DNA of 64,000 nt from JARFQW01 sp963842955 (GTDB lineage Bacteria > Pseudomonadota > Gammaproteobacteria > Steroidobacterales > XN24), in contig CAWJIJ010000006.1 in NCBI GenBank assembly GCA_963842955.1, positions 248,001 through 312,000 on the forward strand. Reading direction: 5' to 3'. This document shows, one piece after another, positions 15,243 through 24,557 of this stretch. The notes beneath the pieces are model-generated. The model had not been told where the DNA came from. It saw only the letters and a list, made by a program, of their open reading frames with translations, and did not search any database. The translations under genes and the position numbers were made by a program. The stretch's first letter is position 1. The number at the start of each line of letters is the position of its first letter.

Positions 15243-16733
15243 ATGAAAGCAATCCCCTCAAGGCTGTTCCGGGCCGAACAGGTCCGGGAACTCGACCGCC
15301 GCGCGATACAAGAGCAGGGAATACCCGGTTACGAACTCATGACCCGGGCCGGCCGGGCCGCCTGGCACCTGGCCTCGGAGATGTTCCCGTCGACCCGCCG
15401 CTGGCTTGTGATCTGCGGCGCCGGCAACAACGCCGGCGACGGCTACGTCGTGGCGCGGCTTGCGCTGGCAGCCGGTCGTCATCCCGTTGTGCGCTGGCTG
15501 AAGGACCCGGAGACACTCACCGGCGATGCCCAAACGGCATGGGCGGCATATCGCGATGCCGGCGGCGAGGCGGCTGCCTGGGACGGCGAGCCCATTGCGG
15601 GCGACCGGGACCTGATCGTTGATGCCTTGCTGGGGACGGGCCTGGACCGGTCCTTGGCCGGCGCGTGGGCGCAGGTCGTGGACGCAATCAACAATGCTGA
15701 CCGGCCGGTCGTGGCGCTGGACGTGCCGTCGGGCCTGAATGCCGACACGGGCGCGGTAATGGGCGCCGCGGTGCGCGCGGATCTGACGGTGACGTTCGTC
15801 GGAATGAAGCTGGGCCTCCTGACCGGGCGGGGGTCCGCGCTGTGCGGCCGGGTGCGGTTTGCCGGGCTGGCGATCCCGCCGGCGGTGCTGTCCATGGAGC
15901 CTGCTGCCAACCGCCTGCGGGAGGACATGCTCAATCGCGTGCTGCCGCTGCGGAGTCGGGACGGCCACAAGGGCCGCTATGGCCACGCGCTGATCGTTGG
16001 CGGAGGCGAGGGCATGGGCGGCGCACCGCGGCTGGCTGCCGAAGCGGCATTGCGCTCGGGCGCGGGTCTCGTCTCGGTGGCGACGCTGCCGGAGCATGTT
16101 GCGCCACTGCTGGCTTCCTGCCCCGAGGTCATGACCCACGGCGTGGCGACTGTCCGGGAGCTGGATCCGATGCTCAAGCGCGCCACGCTGGTCGCGGTCG
16201 GTCCCGGGCTGGGTCAGACCGATTGGTCGCGGAAAATGTTTGCCCGCGTTCTGGCCTCCGGGCGGCCCCTGGTAGTAGATGCGGACGGCTTGAATCTGCT
16301 CGCCGAAAACCCCGTCCGGCGGGACGACTGGGTCCTGACGCCGCACCCGGGTGAAGCAGCTCGTCTGCTGGAGAGCACGGCGCAAGCGGTTGAGGCAGAC
16401 CGGCCCACGGCCGTCCGGGCCCTGCAGGAACGCTACGGAGGTGCTGTCATTCTGAAGGGCGCCGGTACGCTCATCTGCGATGGCGAAGGCCCGTTGTCCC
16501 TGTGCGACCGGGGAAACCCGGGCATGGCGACCGCCGGCATGGGGGACGTCCTGACCGGTATCGTGGCCGGGCTGGCCGTGCAGTCCGGCCGACTGGCGGA
16601 GGCGGCCGCTTTCGGCGTGCTGGTGCACGCGCTGGCGGGCGACCGGGCGGCTGGTGAGGCGGAGCGGGGACTCATGGCCCGGGATCTCCTCGCTGCTCTG
16701 CGGTCCGTGGTCAATCCGGCCACTCGCGATTGA
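15243..16733 (+). CDS. nnr: Bifunctional NAD(P)H-hydrate repair enzyme (epimerase and dehydratase)
   Basis: A 496-residue protein of two enzymes. The N-terminal YjeF_N epimerase (residues ~1-215) interconverts R- and S-NAD(P)HX: it has CGAGNNAGDGYVVARLAL, VDALLGTGLDRSL and LDVPSGLNADTGAVMGAAV. The C-terminal YjeF_C/carbohydrate-kinase-like dehydratase (residues ~225-490) restores NAD(P)H with ADP: it has GHKGRYGHALIVGG, VVDADGLNLLAENP, LTPHPGEAARLL and NPGMATAGMGDVLTGIVAG. Full length is normal. I chose ATG 15243 over 15222 because only the former is consistent with the nearby TATAAT box and family length. It overlaps or abuts tsaE. Confidence 0.95.
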   Translation: MKAIPSRLFRAEQVRELDRRAIQEQGIPGYELMTRAGRAAWHLASEMFPSTRRWLVICGAGNNAGDGYVVARLALAAGRHPVVRWLKDPETLTGDAQTAWAAYRDAGGEAAAWDGEPIAGDRDLIVDALLGTGLDRSLAGAWAQVVDAINNADRPVVALDVPSGLNADTGAVMGAAVRADLTVTFVGMKLGLLTGRGSALCGRVRFAGLAIPPAVLSMEPAANRLREDMLNRVLPLRSRDGHKGRYGHALIVGGGEGMGGAPRLAAEAALRSGAGLVSVATLPEHVAPLLASCPEVMTHGVATVRELDPMLKRATLVAVGPGLGQTDWSRKMFARVLASGRPLVVDADGLNLLAENPVRRDDWVLTPHPGEAARLLESTAQAVEADRPTAVRALQERYGGAVILKGAGTLICDGEGPLSLCDRGNPGMATAGMGDVLTGIVAGLAVQSGRLAEAAAFGVLVHALAGDRAAGEAERGLMARDLLAALRSVVNPATRD

Positions 16734-16735
16734 GC

Positions 16736-17221
16736 ATGCGCATCGAGCTTCCGAACGAGGCCGACACAGGCCGGCTGGGCCTGCGGCTGGCAGGGGCGCT
16801 GCCCCGTGGCGACCGGACACCTCTGCTGGTGACCCTGGAAGGCCCCCTGGGCGCCGGAAAAACCTGCCTGGTGCGGGCCATGCTCAGGGGCCTGGGTCAC
16901 GCCGGGGCCGTGCGCAGCCCGACCTACACCTTGCTGGAGCCCTACGATCTCGACGGTCTCTCGGTGGTCCACCTGGACCTTTACCGGCTCGCGGACCCCG
17001 GCGAACTCGAGTACCTGGGCCTGGACGACCAGTTTGCCGCCGGCCACGTGGTGCTCGTGGAATGGCCGGACCGGGCCGGCGGGGCGCTGCCCAGGGCGGA
17101 CCTCGCGGTGCAGCTGGACTATGCCGGAGCCGGCAGAACGGGTGTGCTTTGTCCGGGAACTCCGGGCGGCCAGGCGCTGCTGCAGCGACTCAGTGAAGCC
17201 TCCGACTCCAAAACTCGCTGA
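16736..17221 (+). CDS. tsaE: tRNA threonylcarbamoyladenosine biosynthesis ATPase
   Basis: About 161 residues. TsaE is the ATPase that drives the TsaBD complex making t6A37 on ANN-decoding tRNAs. The P-loop VTLEGPLGAGKTCLVRAML is followed by RSPTYTLLEPY (switch I), HLDLYRLADPGELEYLGL and VLVEWPDRAGGALP. ATG 16736 lies two bases after the nnr stop; a TTG at 16730 overlapping that stop is an alternative. The position between nnr and amiB matches E. coli yjeE. Confidence 0.94.
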   Translation: MRIELPNEADTGRLGLRLAGALPRGDRTPLLVTLEGPLGAGKTCLVRAMLRGLGHAGAVRSPTYTLLEPYDLDGLSVVHLDLYRLADPGELEYLGLDDQFAAGHVVLVEWPDRAGGALPRADLAVQLDYAGAGRTGVLCPGTPGGQALLQRLSEASDSKTR

Positions 17222-17320
17222 AGTTTTGGTCCTATGTCTCTGTTTTCTCAGAGGAGTCTTGTCTTTTTGGCGCGGGTATGGTTTAACGTCACTTCCAGAA
17301 AGACAATCAAAGCGTCTGGA

Positions 17321-18685
17321 ATGAAAGGGATTTTTAATTCGGCGGCACCATCGGGGATCGTGACAAGAGTCACGGCGCTTCTCCTCGTCCTGTTGTCCGC
17401 CGCCCTGGGACCGGCCGCGGCCAGCGCGGCGCCGGGCGACGAGCCCGACATCCGCGCAATCCGGCTATGGTCCGGACCGAAGGCGACCCGCGTCGTCCTG
17501 GACGTTTCCGAACCCGTCAGTCATTCGCTGTTTTCCCTGCCGTCACCGGCCCGGGTGGTCGTGGACCTGGGTCCGAGCCGCCTGGTGCTTTCCGACATAC
17601 CCGCCGGCAGCGGGCTGGTTCGGCGGATTCGCAGCGCCCAGCGGCCGGAGGGCGGCGTTCGGGTCGTGCTGGACCTGGCCGGCGAAGCCCGCGCTCGAAG
17701 TTTCCTGATGCCCCCGGGGGACGGCCACGGCCACCGGCTGGTGATCGACCTGGAGCCGGGTGGCACAGCGGCTCCCGCGGTGAAGAGCCGCCTCGAGCAC
17801 GGCCGTCAACTGGTGATCGCCGTTGACGCAGGCCACGGCGGACAGGACCCGGGGGCGCTGGGACGCCGCGGCACGCGGGAGAAAAATGTCACCCTCCAGA
17901 TCGCCCGCCGGCTCGCTGCCATGATCAATGACGAGCCGGGCATGCGGGCGGTGATGATCCGCGATGGCGACTACTACCTGACGCTTCGCCAGCGAATCGA
18001 GAAGGCCCGCGAGCATAGCGCGGATCTTTTTGTCTCGATCCATGCCGACGCGTTCAAGAACACGACCGCGCGAGGCTCGTCGGTCTATGTCCTTTCCTCG
18101 AAGGGCGCCACCGACGAGGCTGCCCGCTGGCTCGCCGAAAGAGAGAATGCCGCCGACCTGGTGGGGGGGGTCAGCCTCGACGACAAGGACCAGGTCCTTG
18201 CTTCGGTGCTGCTGGACCTGTCGCAGACCGCGGCGATCGGCGCGAGCATGGATGTGGGCGAGCAGGTGCTTTCCGGGCTGGGGTCCCTGGGCAAACTGCA
18301 CAAGCGCAGCGTGCAGCAGGCCGGGTTTGCCGTGCTGAAGTCGCCGGATATCCCCTCTATTCTCATCGAAACGGCGTTCATCTCGAACCCCGAAGAGGAA
18401 CGGTTGCTGACCTCCAAGAACCACCAGCAGAGGATCGCTACGGCGGTGCTGACCGGCGTGCGCCGCTACTTCCGGGAAAATCCGCCACCGGGCTCCTGGC
18501 TTGCCGAGAACCGCCAGGTGGACCGCGTCGCCTCGATAGAACACGTCATATCCCGGGGCGATACGTTGTCGGGCATTGCCGATCGCTACAACGTCAGCCT
18601 CGGCGATCTGCGCCGGCAAAACCGGCTGCGTCATGACCGCATCCGGATCGGCCAGGTCCTGGTGATTCCTCCCCCGGGCACCTGA
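17321..18685 (+). CDS. amiB: N-acetylmuramoyl-L-alanine amidase, AMIN-Amidase_3-LysM
   Basis: A 454-residue periplasmic amidase that cuts the amide bond between MurNAc and the stem peptide during septum splitting. ATG 17321 gives a clean signal peptide (ALLLVLLSAALGPAAASAA). Then come an AMIN domain (residues ~40-140, IRLWSGPKATRVVLDVS), a zinc-dependent Amidase_3 domain (VIAVDAGHGGQDPGALG, the Glu of TREKNVTLQIARRL, LFVSIHADAF, ILIETAFISNPEEERLL) and a C-terminal LysM (HVISRGDTLSGIADRYNVS). An 87-base in-frame extension to 17234 is unlikely. A TTGTCT-17-TTTAAC promoter-like pair lies at 17259-17287, so the gene may have its own start. The place between tsaE and mutL matches E. coli amiB. Confidence 0.94.
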   Translation: MKGIFNSAAPSGIVTRVTALLLVLLSAALGPAAASAAPGDEPDIRAIRLWSGPKATRVVLDVSEPVSHSLFSLPSPARVVVDLGPSRLVLSDIPAGSGLVRRIRSAQRPEGGVRVVLDLAGEARARSFLMPPGDGHGHRLVIDLEPGGTAAPAVKSRLEHGRQLVIAVDAGHGGQDPGALGRRGTREKNVTLQIARRLAAMINDEPGMRAVMIRDGDYYLTLRQRIEKAREHSADLFVSIHADAFKNTTARGSSVYVLSSKGATDEAARWLAERENAADLVGGVSLDDKDQVLASVLLDLSQTAAIGASMDVGEQVLSGLGSLGKLHKRSVQQAGFAVLKSPDIPSILIETAFISNPEEERLLTSKNHQQRIATAVLTGVRRYFRENPPPGSWLAENRQVDRVASIEHVISRGDTLSGIADRYNVSLGDLRRQNRLRHDRIRIGQVLVIPPPGT

Positions 18686-18738
18686 ACCCGGCCGCGGGCT
18701 GGGGTATCCTCTGCGGCCCCGCCACGATGCTCGCCGCC

Positions 18739-20529
18739 ATGCCCATTCGCGCTCTTCCTCCGCAGCTCATCGACCAGATTGCCGCCGGCGAAGTGGTCGA
18801 GCGGCCGGCGTCCGTGGTCAAGGAACTGGTGGAGAACAGTCTCGACGCGGGGGCCTCGCGGGTCGAGGTGGAGGTGGATCAGGGCGGCCTGCGGCTGATT
18901 CGGGTGCGCGACAACGGGCAGGGCATTGCCGGCGACGAGCTGCCCCTGGCCCTGGCCCGCCATGCAACGAGCAAGATCGGTTCCCTGGAGGACCTGGAGC
19001 GGGTCGCGACCCTGGGATTCCGCGGCGAGGCCCTGCCGAGCATCGCCTCGGTCTCGCGCCTGACCCTCCAGTCACGGATCGGATCCGAAGACCACGGCTG
19101 GCGGCTGGACCTGGAGGGTGGCGCCGGTCGAGACCCGGAACCGGGTCCCCATCCTCCCGGGACCACGGTCACGGTTCGTGATCTGTTTTACAACACGCCG
19201 GCCCGGCGCAAGTTCATGCGCACCGAACGCACCGAGCTGGGCCACGTGGATCGGCTGGTCCGCCGACTTGCCCTGTCTCGGTTCTCTGCCGGTTTCCGGC
19301 TGGTCAGCAACCAGCGCGCCGTCTTCGATCTGCCGGAAGCGACGGATGATGCAGCCCGCCTGCGCCGGGTCGCCGAGGTCTGCGGCGCGGCGTTTGCCGA
19401 GCAATGCCTGTTAATCGACCACGCCGCGTCCGGTCTCAGCCTGCAGGGGTGGGCCGGTCTGCCGACCTTCTCCCGGTCCCAGGGGGACCTCCAGTACTTT
19501 TTTATCAACGGCCGCATGATCCGCGACCGGCTCGTCACCCACGCGTTGAAGCAGGCCTACCGGGACGTGCTGTTTCATGGCCGGCACCCGGCCTATGTCC
19601 TGTTCCTGGAAATGGATCCGGCGCTGGTGGACGTCAACGCGCATCCCACGAAGCACGAGGTGCGTTTTCGCGACGGACGCAGCGTGCATGGGTTTCTGAC
19701 CAGCGCCGTCGAGCGTGTGCTGGCCGGTACGCGGGCTGGCTCTGCAAGCGCGGCACCTGTGAGCGTCGCTTATCCCGAATCGCCGGACAGCTCCGGGCAG
19801 TCTTCGCCCGCGAATGCCGCCGGCTGGCAGCCCCGGCAGTCCCCGATGCCGCTGGGTGGCGGGGCGGCCGTGGCCGAAACCTACGCACGGCTCACGGGCG
19901 CCGATCCCGCGGCGAGTCCCGGGGTCCTCGCGCCTGGTGCCGATTCGCCGCCGCTCGGCTTTGCCCTGGCCCAGCTGCGCGGTATCTACATCCTGGCGCA
20001 GAACGCCGCCGGACTGGTCATCGTCGACGCCCACGCGGCCCACGAGCGCATTACGTACGAGGGCATGAAGGCGCAGTTCGATGCCGGCGGACTGGAGCGT
20101 CAGCCCTTGCTGGTTCCGGTGAGTCTTCGGGTCTCGACCGAAGAGGCTGGCCTGGCAGAGGAACACGCGCCGGATTTCCGATCATTGGGTTTCGATATCC
20201 AGCGGCGGGGACCGGACGCCATTGTCATTCGCGAGGTTCCGGCGGCCCTCGCGGGCAGCGACACGGAATCCCTCGTCCGCGATGTGCTTTCCGATCTCCG
20301 CGAAACCGGCTCGAGCCGCCGGATCGAAGGCCGGATTAACGAGATTCTCGCCACCATGGCCTGCCACGGATCGATTCGGGCCAACCGGCAGCTGACCGTG
20401 CCCGAGATGAATGCGTTGTTGCGAGACATGGAAGCCACCGAACGCAGCGGCCAGTGTAACCACGGGCGGCCAACCTGGACCCAGCTGAGCCTGGACGAAC
20501 TGGACCGGCTGTTCCTCCGGGGGCAGTGA
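18739..20529 (+). CDS. mutL: DNA mismatch repair protein MutL (endonuclease-type)
   Basis: About 596 residues. The GHKL ATPase half shows QIAAGEVVERPASVVKELVE, DNGQGI, ATSKI, TLGFRGEALPSIASV and GTTVTVRDLFYNTPARRKF. The C-terminal dimerisation half contains DAHAAHERITYE (from residue ~430), which fits the DxHA(x)2E(x)4E metal-binding endonuclease motif, together with ACHGSIRA and QCNHGRP, the other zinc-site blocks. E. coli MutL lacks this set and relies on MutH, so this protein probably nicks DNA itself. The start is taken at ATG 18739 (MPIRALPPQLIDQ); an ATG at 18727 would add four residues. It lies 53 bases after amiB. Confidence 0.96.
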   Translation: MPIRALPPQLIDQIAAGEVVERPASVVKELVENSLDAGASRVEVEVDQGGLRLIRVRDNGQGIAGDELPLALARHATSKIGSLEDLERVATLGFRGEALPSIASVSRLTLQSRIGSEDHGWRLDLEGGAGRDPEPGPHPPGTTVTVRDLFYNTPARRKFMRTERTELGHVDRLVRRLALSRFSAGFRLVSNQRAVFDLPEATDDAARLRRVAEVCGAAFAEQCLLIDHAASGLSLQGWAGLPTFSRSQGDLQYFFINGRMIRDRLVTHALKQAYRDVLFHGRHPAYVLFLEMDPALVDVNAHPTKHEVRFRDGRSVHGFLTSAVERVLAGTRAGSASAAPVSVAYPESPDSSGQSSPANAAGWQPRQSPMPLGGGAAVAETYARLTGADPAASPGVLAPGADSPPLGFALAQLRGIYILAQNAAGLVIVDAHAAHERITYEGMKAQFDAGGLERQPLLVPVSLRVSTEEAGLAEEHAPDFRSLGFDIQRRGPDAIVIREVPAALAGSDTESLVRDVLSDLRETGSSRRIEGRINEILATMACHGSIRANRQLTVPEMNALLRDMEATERSGQCNHGRPTWTQLSLDELDRLFLRGQ

Positions 20530-20532
20530 CGC

Positions 20533-21474
20533 TTGGCGGCGCGTCCCGCCATTTGCCTCATGGGCCCGACGGCCAGCGGCAAGACCGGGCTGGCTCTCGC
20601 GCTGGCGGATGCCTTTCCCGTGGATATCGTGAGCGTGGATTCCGCACTCGTGTACCGGGGTATGGACATCGGCACGGCCAAACCGGATCCCGGGATTCTC
20701 GCGCGCTACCCCCACGCACTCGTGGACATCCTGGATCCGGCCGCAGCCTATTCCGCCGGTGCCTTCCTGGCCGATGCCCGCGAAGCCATGCAGGCCGCCT
20801 GGGCCCGCGGCCGGCTGCCCCTGCTGGCGGGCGGCACGATGCTGTATTTCCGCGCCCTGCGCCAGGGTCTTGCTCTCTTGCCAAAAGCAGACCCGCAGTT
20901 CCGAGCCGAAATCGACGCGGAAGCTGCCAGGTCCGGGTGGGCGGCGCTGCACGATCGGCTGGCGGATGTGGATCCGGCCGCGGCCGCGGCAATCCAGCCG
21001 AGCGACCCGCAGCGCATCCAGCGGGCTCTGGAGGTCTGGCATCTGACCCGGCGACCCATCTCGGCAATCCAGGCTGAGGCTAGCGACGGGGTTGACGCCG
21101 ACTACCTCTGCCTGGCGTTGAAGCCCCCCAACCGTGCCTGGCTGCACGAACGCATCGAGAACCGTTTCAACGACATGCTCGCAATGGGCTTTCTGCAGGA
21201 GGTGGCGCAGCTGCACGCCCGCGAGGACCTTTCCGCGGATCTGCCGGCCATGCGGGCAGTCGGTTACCGGCAGCTCTGGTCTCACCTGGACGGTGCTCTC
21301 ACGTTCGAGGAAGCCCGGTACCGGGGCATCGTGGCGACCCGGCAGCTCGCCAAGCGGCAGATGACCTGGCTTCGGGCGGAGAGCGGCACCAGGAGTTTTT
21401 CCGCCGACGAACCCGGACTGGCCCGGCGTGCGAAAGACGAAATCGCCAGGTGGAGGAATTCCCGGCAAGTTTGA
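20533..21474 (+). CDS. miaA: tRNA dimethylallyltransferase
   Basis: A 313-residue enzyme adding a dimethylallyl group to A37 of tRNAs reading UNN codons. Blocks are the P-loop ICLMGPTASGKTGLALALA, the catalytic VSVDSALVYRGMDIGTAKP, HALVDILDP, PLLAGGTMLYFRAL, DPQRIQRALEVWHLT and YRGIVATRQLAKRQMTWLR. The start is TTG 20533, three bases after the mutL stop, with no better ATG in frame. Length and place between mutL and hfq match the family. Confidence 0.95.
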   Translation: MAARPAICLMGPTASGKTGLALALADAFPVDIVSVDSALVYRGMDIGTAKPDPGILARYPHALVDILDPAAAYSAGAFLADAREAMQAAWARGRLPLLAGGTMLYFRALRQGLALLPKADPQFRAEIDAEAARSGWAALHDRLADVDPAAAAAIQPSDPQRIQRALEVWHLTRRPISAIQAEASDGVDADYLCLALKPPNRAWLHERIENRFNDMLAMGFLQEVAQLHAREDLSADLPAMRAVGYRQLWSHLDGALTFEEARYRGIVATRQLAKRQMTWLRAESGTRSFSADEPGLARRAKDEIARWRNSRQV

Positions 21475-21763
21475 GGATGCGGTTTTTGCGGCAGAGCCGG
21501 AGTAGGGAAGGGTTATATGAGCTATATCGTATATTGGAGCGCGAGCAGGGCTCAGATCCGGCGCTGGATGGGTGAAAGTTCGCGGCGCCGGGTGACAGTT
21601 AGTGAGTGGGCGGTCAGCGAGAGGACGCGGATGATGATGCGGCGCAACTTGAACAGGGGTTGTGCTACCATTGTCAGTCGGTCGAGCTTCAGCCTGGTGG
21701 TTCGTCCGCAGTAGTGAGCGCCGTAGGAAATAACAACAAGCCCCTGTTTTTCGGGAGAATTCG

Positions 21764-22015
21764 ATGGCCAAAGGGCAGTCGCTCCAGGATCCGTTTCTCA
21801 ACGTCTTGCGCAAGGAAAAGATCCCGGTGTCCATTTATCTTGTAAACGGTATCAAGCTGCAGGGTCAGATTGAGTCGTTTGACCAGTTCGTTGTGCTGCT
21901 GAAGAACAGTGTCAGCCAGATGGTCTACAAGCACGCCATTTCTACCGTAGTGCCGTCCCGGACTGTGCGCGTGCCAGCCAGCGACGAACGGGCGCCTGCG
22001 GACGACCACGCCTAG
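21764..22015 (+). CDS. hfq: RNA chaperone Hfq
   Basis: An 83-residue Sm-like protein forming a hexamer that pairs small RNAs with mRNAs. AKGQSLQDPFLNVLRKEKIP, VSIYLVNGIKLQGQIESFDQ and FVVLLKNSVSQMVYKHAIS are the Sm1 and Sm2 motifs with the conserved YKHAIST end. The acidic C-terminal tail is short (about 15 residues). GGGAGA precedes the ATG. The 289-base gap after miaA probably holds its promoter; a TGCTACCAT at about 21660 resembles an extended -10. Confidence 0.98.
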   Translation: MAKGQSLQDPFLNVLRKEKIPVSIYLVNGIKLQGQIESFDQFVVLLKNSVSQMVYKHAISTVVPSRTVRVPASDERAPADDHA

Positions 22016-22036
22016 GTCTGGGCCAGGGGAGACGGA

Positions 22037-23365
22037 TTGTTCGAACGGCCCGGGCACGGCGAACGCGCGATACTGGTTCAGATCGGCTCACGAAGCCGCC
22101 CGCCCCAGGATCAGCTCGATGAATTCAGCGATCTTGCGACGTCGGCTGGGGCCGACGTCGTGGGGTGCGTGACAGGCGTTCGCAGGGTTCCGGACCCCCG
22201 GCATTTTGTAGGCCGGGGCAAGCTCGAGGAAGTCTCCGCCTGCCTGCATGAACGTGAGGCGGACCTGGTTTTGGTGAACCATTCCCTCAGCCCGTCCCAG
22301 GAACGAAACCTTGAACGCGAGCTGAAATGCCGGGTACTGGACCGGACGGGTCTGATTCTCGATATCTTTGCCCAGCGAGCCCGCAGTCACGAGGGCAAGC
22401 TCCAGGTGGAGCTGGCCCAGCTTCGGCATCTGTCCACCCGGCTGGTGCGGGGCTGGACCCACCTCGAACGCCAAAAGGGTGGAATCGGCTTGCGCGGCCC
22501 GGGCGAAACCCAGCTCGAGACAGACCGTCGCCTGCTCGGGCAGCGCATCAAGGTGCTTCGTGAACGCCTCGAAAAGGTCGCGCGGCAGCGTGAGCAGGGT
22601 CGGCGAACGCGCATGAAGGCGGAAATGCCCACGGTTTCTCTTGTGGGCTACACCAACGCGGGAAAATCCACGCTGTTTAATCGAGTCACGGAATCTGATG
22701 CCTACGCGGCAGACCAGCTGTTCGCCACGCTCGACCCGACCCTGCGGCGCGTCGATGCCGGCGGCGGGCATGGATTCGTGCTTGCCGACACGGTGGGCTT
22801 TGTCCGCGATCTGCCCCATGAGCTGGTCGCCGCATTTCGTGCCACCCTCGAGGAGACCCGGGAGGCGTCCATCCTGCTCCATGTCGTCGATGCCACTGAC
22901 CCCAACCGCGACGAACGCATCGAGCAGGTTAATGCCGTGCTAGCCGAAATCGGCGCGTTGGACGTGCCGCAGATCATGGTCTTCAACAAAATTGACGCGT
23001 CCGGCGACACGCCCCGGGTTCAGCCCGGCGGCGCGGGGCGGATGGCTGGCGTGTGGCTTTCGGCCCACACCGGCGAGGGCGTGGCGGGGCTTCTCGAGAC
23101 CCTGGACCAGTTTCTCCGTCGCGATCATCGGGCGGGTCATGTACAACTGTCGCCTGCGGAAGCGCGGTTCCGGGCCGCTCTCTACGAGGCGGGGGCGGTG
23201 TCCGCCGAGCGCGAGGGCGATGATGGCGGCTGGGATCTCGAAATCGACGTGTCAGAGAAAATCTGGATGCAGCTTTGTGCTCGCCTGGACATCGAGCCGG
23301 GGCGTCTCATCGAATCTACTTGTTCACCCCACGAGCGCCTCTTAGAATCGCGCTCCGTGGCCTGA
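22037..23365 (+). CDS. hflX: Ribosome-associated GTPase HflX
   Basis: A 442-residue GTPase that binds the large subunit and splits stalled or heat-damaged ribosomes. The N-terminal HflX domain (residues ~1-195) contains GRGKLEEVSACLHE and LILDIFAQRARSHEGKLQVE, then RLVRGWTHLERQKGGIGLRG. The G domain has VSLVGYTNAGKSTLFNRV (G1), ADTVGFVRDLPHELVAAF (G3) and VFNKID (G4). The start is TTG 22037 with AGGGGA upstream, 21 bases after hfq, so it is probably cotranscribed. The C-terminal ~90 residues are variable in the family. Confidence 0.95.
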   Translation: MFERPGHGERAILVQIGSRSRPPQDQLDEFSDLATSAGADVVGCVTGVRRVPDPRHFVGRGKLEEVSACLHEREADLVLVNHSLSPSQERNLERELKCRVLDRTGLILDIFAQRARSHEGKLQVELAQLRHLSTRLVRGWTHLERQKGGIGLRGPGETQLETDRRLLGQRIKVLRERLEKVARQREQGRRTRMKAEMPTVSLVGYTNAGKSTLFNRVTESDAYAADQLFATLDPTLRRVDAGGGHGFVLADTVGFVRDLPHELVAAFRATLEETREASILLHVVDATDPNRDERIEQVNAVLAEIGALDVPQIMVFNKIDASGDTPRVQPGGAGRMAGVWLSAHTGEGVAGLLETLDQFLRRDHRAGHVQLSPAEARFRAALYEAGAVSAEREGDDGGWDLEIDVSEKIWMQLCARLDIEPGRLIESTCSPHERLLESRSVA

Positions 23366-23408
23366 CTGCGGGCACGCGCCCGAACTCATTTACTTACGGA
23401 ATACCCAG

Positions 23409-24557
23409 ATGGCTTGGAATGAACCCGGCAAGGGCGGCAACCCATGGAACTCTGGCGGTGACCAGGGGCCCCCTGACCTGGATAAGGTCGTAGCCGACCT
23501 GCAGAAAAAACTGTCCGGTCTCTTCGGGGGCCGCGGCCGTGGCAGTGGCGATTCGGAAGGTGCACCCGGCGGTGGCGGAAGCGGCCCGTTGTGGGTGCTG
23601 ATCGCCATCGGTCTGGCCGTCTGGGGGTTCACCGGCTTCTACACGGTGGACGATGCGGAGCGGGGCGTCGTGATGCAGTTTGGCAAGTATCACAAGACCA
23701 CGACACCAGGCCTGCACTGGCACATCCCGGCGCCAATTCAGACAGTGACTACCGTCAATGTGTCCGAGGTGGACAGCTACAATCACTCCACCCGCATGCT
23801 CACCGCCGACGAGAACATCGTTGACGTCGACGTGGTGGTGCAGTTTCGCAAGGCCGATCCGCAAGCCGTGCTCTTCAACATTCGCGACCCCGAATCGACC
23901 CTCGCGGAAGTCAGCGAAAGCGCGATTCGCGAAGTGGTCGGCGCCAGCCGGCTGGACTTCGTGTTGACCGAGGGGCGCGCCGAGATTGCCCAGAGCACCA
24001 AGGCGCTGGTCCAGTCGACACTCGACCAGTATGGATCCGGTATCGAGGTCACCTCGGTGAACCTCCTCGAGGCCAACTTCCCGAACGAGGTTCAGGCCTC
24101 TGTGCAGGACGCCATCAAGGCGCGCGAGGATCGGGACCGGCTGCGACTGGAGGCGGAATCCTACGCCAACGATGTCGTGCCAAGGGCTCGCGGTACCGCG
24201 GCCCGGCAGATGGAGGATTCCGAAGCCTATCGGGAGCGCGTGATTGCCGATGCAGAAGGTGAGGCAGCGCGTTTCCTCTCTTTGCTCGTGGAATACCAGA
24301 AGGCCCCCGAGGTGACCCGGGATCGCTTGTATCTTGAGACCCTGGAGCAGGTGATGGGGGCGTCGAACAAGGTGATTCTTGACGCAGAGGGAAGCGGTAA
24401 CCTGCTTTATCTCCCGATGGATCAGCTCATGCGGGGAAGCGGCGCGCCGAGAGTTCGTCCGCCGATCTCCGAGGCCACCGTATCGCCCGGGCGCACCTCC
24501 GACCAGGAGTCTGCCCGCCGAACCCGGGAAGACCGCCGCAGTCGGGGTAACCGCTAA
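23409..24557 (+). CDS. hflK: FtsH protease modulator HflK
   Basis: A 382-residue SPFH/band-7 protein. A Gly/Pro-rich cytoplasmic start (WNEPGKGGNPWNSGGDQGPP) is followed by one membrane helix at ~residues 60-77 and the SPFH domain (VVMQFGKYHKTTTPGLHWHI, DENIVDVDVVVQFR). A long coiled coil (AREDRDRLRLEAESYANDVV, then AEGEAARF) and a disordered tail complete it. HflK and HflC form a large periplasm-facing cage around FtsH and tune membrane-protein degradation. Its stop overlaps the hflC start by one base. Confidence 0.95.
   Translation: MAWNEPGKGGNPWNSGGDQGPPDLDKVVADLQKKLSGLFGGRGRGSGDSEGAPGGGGSGPLWVLIAIGLAVWGFTGFYTVDDAERGVVMQFGKYHKTTTPGLHWHIPAPIQTVTTVNVSEVDSYNHSTRMLTADENIVDVDVVVQFRKADPQAVLFNIRDPESTLAEVSESAIREVVGASRLDFVLTEGRAEIAQSTKALVQSTLDQYGSGIEVTSVNLLEANFPNEVQASVQDAIKAREDRDRLRLEAESYANDVVPRARGTAARQMEDSEAYRERVIADAEGEAARFLSLLVEYQKAPEVTRDRLYLETLEQVMGASNKVILDAEGSGNLLYLPMDQLMRGSGAPRVRPPISEATVSPGRTSDQESARRTREDRRSRGNR

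Noticed and set aside
15258..16820. 520-codon open frame on the minus strand opposite nnr
   Set aside because: It mirrors the codon pattern of nnr, has His/Gln/Pro-rich nonsense composition and no domain. It is a high-GC shadow.
20182..21834. 550-codon minus-strand frame opposite mutL/miaA
   Set aside because: No recognisable motif, and three well-supported genes run on the other strand.
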